A stretch of 5,938 nt of DNA. Origin: Campylobacterales bacterium. Its GTDB lineage: Bacteria > Campylobacterota > Campylobacteria > Campylobacterales > Hydrogenimonadaceae. The notes under the pieces were generated by a model. That model had not been told where the DNA came from. It searched no databases and saw only the letters and a list, made by a program, of their open reading frames with translations. How positions within the stretch are numbered: position 1 is the stretch's first letter; each line of letters opens with the position of its first letter. The translations under genes and the position numbers were made by a program. Shown here piece after piece: positions 5,045 through 5,938 of this stretch. The stretch covers positions 1 through 5,938 of the forward strand of contig JALSPH010000001.1 in NCBI GenBank assembly GCA_026986055.1. The letters run 5' to 3'.

Positions 5045-5938
5045 CTTCTATCTTCACATATTTTTTTCGCTATTTTAAGAAGATTATCCGACCACTCATA
5101 TGCCAGCGGATCGGCATCCACTATCTTTGCACCTATAGCGTCGGCGATCACCTCGGCTGTACGCTTGGAAAATTGGGGCTGAACGAAGAGCGTTTCGACA
5201 CCCTCCTCTTTGGCCTCTTTCATCAAATGCAAAAGCCTTCTGCTTTTGGGCTCTTTTCCCTCTATCTCTATAGGAATCTGCTTCAAACCGTAATCTTTGG
5301 CGAAGTAGCCCCAGGAGGGGTGAAATACCATCATAGCCTCCCCTCTGCAAGGACGAAGTATCTTTTTAAGCCTCTCATCAAGCGACTCTATCTCCTTTTT
5401 GAAAGCTGCCAAATTGCTTTTATATACCTCTTTGTTCGCCGGATCTCTTTCCATAAGAGCCTTGGCCATATTTTCAGCCAATACCTTTACAAGTTTTGGA
5501 GAGAGCCAAACGTGCGGGTCCGGGGTGTGGGGGTTGGGATGTAGGGGTTGGGATGTAGGGGTTGGGATGTGGGTGCTGGGATGTGGGGGTTGAGATGTGT
5601 GGTGGTGATGGTTTTGCATCGGCAGCTTTTTGACTCCTTTGGTCGTATCCACTATCATCATACCCCGATTTTGCGACGCAAAACGCGGAAGCCACGCTTT
5701 TTCGAAAGGTACCCCTATGGCAAAATAGATATCCGCTTCTGCAACCTTTTTCATTTGGGAAGGCTTCGGTTCGTATGTCGCCGGGCTCGCTCCGGGCTTG
5801 ACCATAACCGTAACGTCGGCCAAATTGCCGGCCAGCCTATTTACGAAATATTTTTGCGGAATTATGCTTACAACGACGTTTACCTTGGCAAAAAGAGAGA
5901 CGGGTACAAAAAGCAGAAAGAAGCAGAGAAGATATCTT
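5041..5938 (-). CDS. znuA: Periplasmic zinc-binding protein ZnuA (5' end cut by window)
   Basis: The substrate-binding protein of the zinc importer. 298 residues are visible, read from base 5937; the start codon and probably a few residues lie beyond the right edge. The visible N-terminus is a signal peptide, RYLLCFFLLFVPVSLFA (1-17), with cleavage likely after A17. Cluster A-I family features, numbered from the first visible residue, are KPGASPATYEP (47-57), E79 in IGVPFEKAW, H142 in HVWLSP, H206 in FHPSWGYF, EIEGKEP (224-230), FVQPQFS (251-257) and DADPLA (274-279). E79, H142, H206 and D276 sit where zinc ligands occur in the family. Residues 107-141 form a low-complexity metal loop, MQNHHHH then two 14-residue cycles rich in Pro, His, Thr and Ser (10 Pro and 4 His in 28 residues), encoded by a 14-base tandem repeat. 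A TTG at 5823 is internal, not the start. Confidence 0.93.
   Translation of the reverse strand, partial: RYLLCFFLLFVPVSLFAKVNVVVSIIPQKYFVNRLAGNLADVTVMVKPGASPATYEPKPSQMKKVAEADIYFAIGVPFEKAWLPRFASQNRGMMIVDTTKGVKKLPMQNHHHHTSQPPHPSTHIPTPTSQPLHPNPHTPDPHVWLSPKLVKVLAENMAKALMERDPANKEVYKSNLAAFKKEIESLDERLKKILRPCRGEAMMVFHPSWGYFAKDYGLKQIPIEIEGKEPKSRRLLHLMKEAKEEGVETLFVQPQFSKRTAEVIADAIGAKIVDADPLAYEWSDNLLKIAKKICEDRR
5522..5589 (+). other. G-quadruplex-prone G-run array
   Basis: Ten runs of three to five G (5522-5525, 5529-5533, 5536-5538, 5544-5547, 5550-5552, 5558-5561, 5564-5566, 5571-5573, 5578-5580 and 5585-5589) are separated by two to five bases, well beyond the minimum of four runs for a quadruplex. 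Another GGG lies at 5516-5518. The G-rich strand is the template strand of znuA, so the mRNA is C-rich and any quadruplex would form in DNA. Folding is predicted from pattern only. Confidence 0.65.
5522..5605 (+). repeat. Six-copy 14-base tandem repeat inside znuA
   Basis: On the plus strand the unit GGGATGTAGGGGTT repeats with a strict 14-base period. Copies begin at 5522 (GGGGTGTGGGGGTT), 5536 and 5550 (both exactly the unit), 5564 (GGGATGTGGGTGCT), 5578 (GGGATGTGGGGGTT) and 5592 (GAGATGTGTGGTGG, the most degenerate). Two identical adjacent copies imply fairly recent expansion. The tract lies in the znuA His-rich loop, and since 14 is not a multiple of three, successive copies are read in rotating frames. 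It matches no CRISPR, insertion sequence or REP-type element I recognise; it is a minisatellite within a gene. Confidence 0.9.

Noticed and set aside
5002..5544. 180-codon plus-strand open frame opposite znuA
   Set aside because: Antisense shadow; its Gly/Val-rich end is only the 14-base repeat read on the other strand.
5522..5605. CRISPR array or mobile-element end
   Set aside because: Direct 14-base units without spacers, continuous with the znuA reading frame; no inverted ends, transposase or cas genes nearby.
5474..5695. 73-codon minus-strand frame with His/Pro-rich stretch
   Set aside because: An alternate frame through the same 14-base repeat, which is open in all three frames; not a separate gene.

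Overview
The window looks like part of a Campylobacterota (former Epsilonproteobacteria) chromosome. Evidence for this is the V1 region of the 16S rRNA fragment at the left edge, a Campylobacter-type GalU, a stand-alone ThiD2-type thiamine kinase, and tightly packed overlapping genes. A Hydrogenimonas/Nitratiruptor-like lineage is my impression only and was not tested.

Layout. Positions 1-177 are the 5' end of a 16S rRNA gene on the minus strand; the rest of the rrn operon lies off the left edge. Positions 178-565 are a divergent control region. It holds the rRNA leader, with two hairpins and a boxA-like motif, and a textbook sigma70 rrn promoter (TTGACA-17-TATAAT) reading left. A second sigma70 promoter (TTGATT-17-TATAAT) reads right into a two-gene unit. 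That unit encodes a Bax-inhibitor-1/YccA-type membrane protein and, overlapping it by 11 bases, a 133-residue ThiD2-like hydroxymethylpyrimidine-phosphate kinase. From the right edge, a five-gene minus-strand operon converges on it: znuA (5' end cut by the window edge), znuC, znuB, galU and a D-2-hydroxyacid dehydrogenase. Every junction in it overlaps (4, 8, 4 and 1 bases), so the genes are almost certainly co-transcribed and translationally coupled. The two units meet tail to tail with 9 bases between stop codons and no clear terminator.

How the genes work together. ZnuA (periplasmic binding protein), ZnuB (permease) and ZnuC (ATPase) form a complete high-affinity zinc importer. GalU makes UDP-glucose for envelope polysaccharides, and the last gene is an NAD(P)-dependent 2-hydroxyacid dehydrogenase. 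Neither has an obvious link to zinc, so the shared operon is notable. No operator for this operon is visible, because its promoter lies beyond the right edge.

The most unusual structure is inside znuA. The His/Pro-rich metal loop is encoded by about six tandem copies of a 14-base unit (5522-5605). Because 14 is not a multiple of 3, each copy is read in a different frame, and three copies make one 14-residue peptide cycle. Gain or loss of one or two copies would truncate ZnuA just before an essential zinc ligand, while steps of three would only lengthen or shorten the loop. The same tract puts ten runs of three or more G on the template strand, a strong G-quadruplex candidate. This is a candidate phase- or length-variable zinc-uptake locus; variation itself cannot be seen in one sequence.
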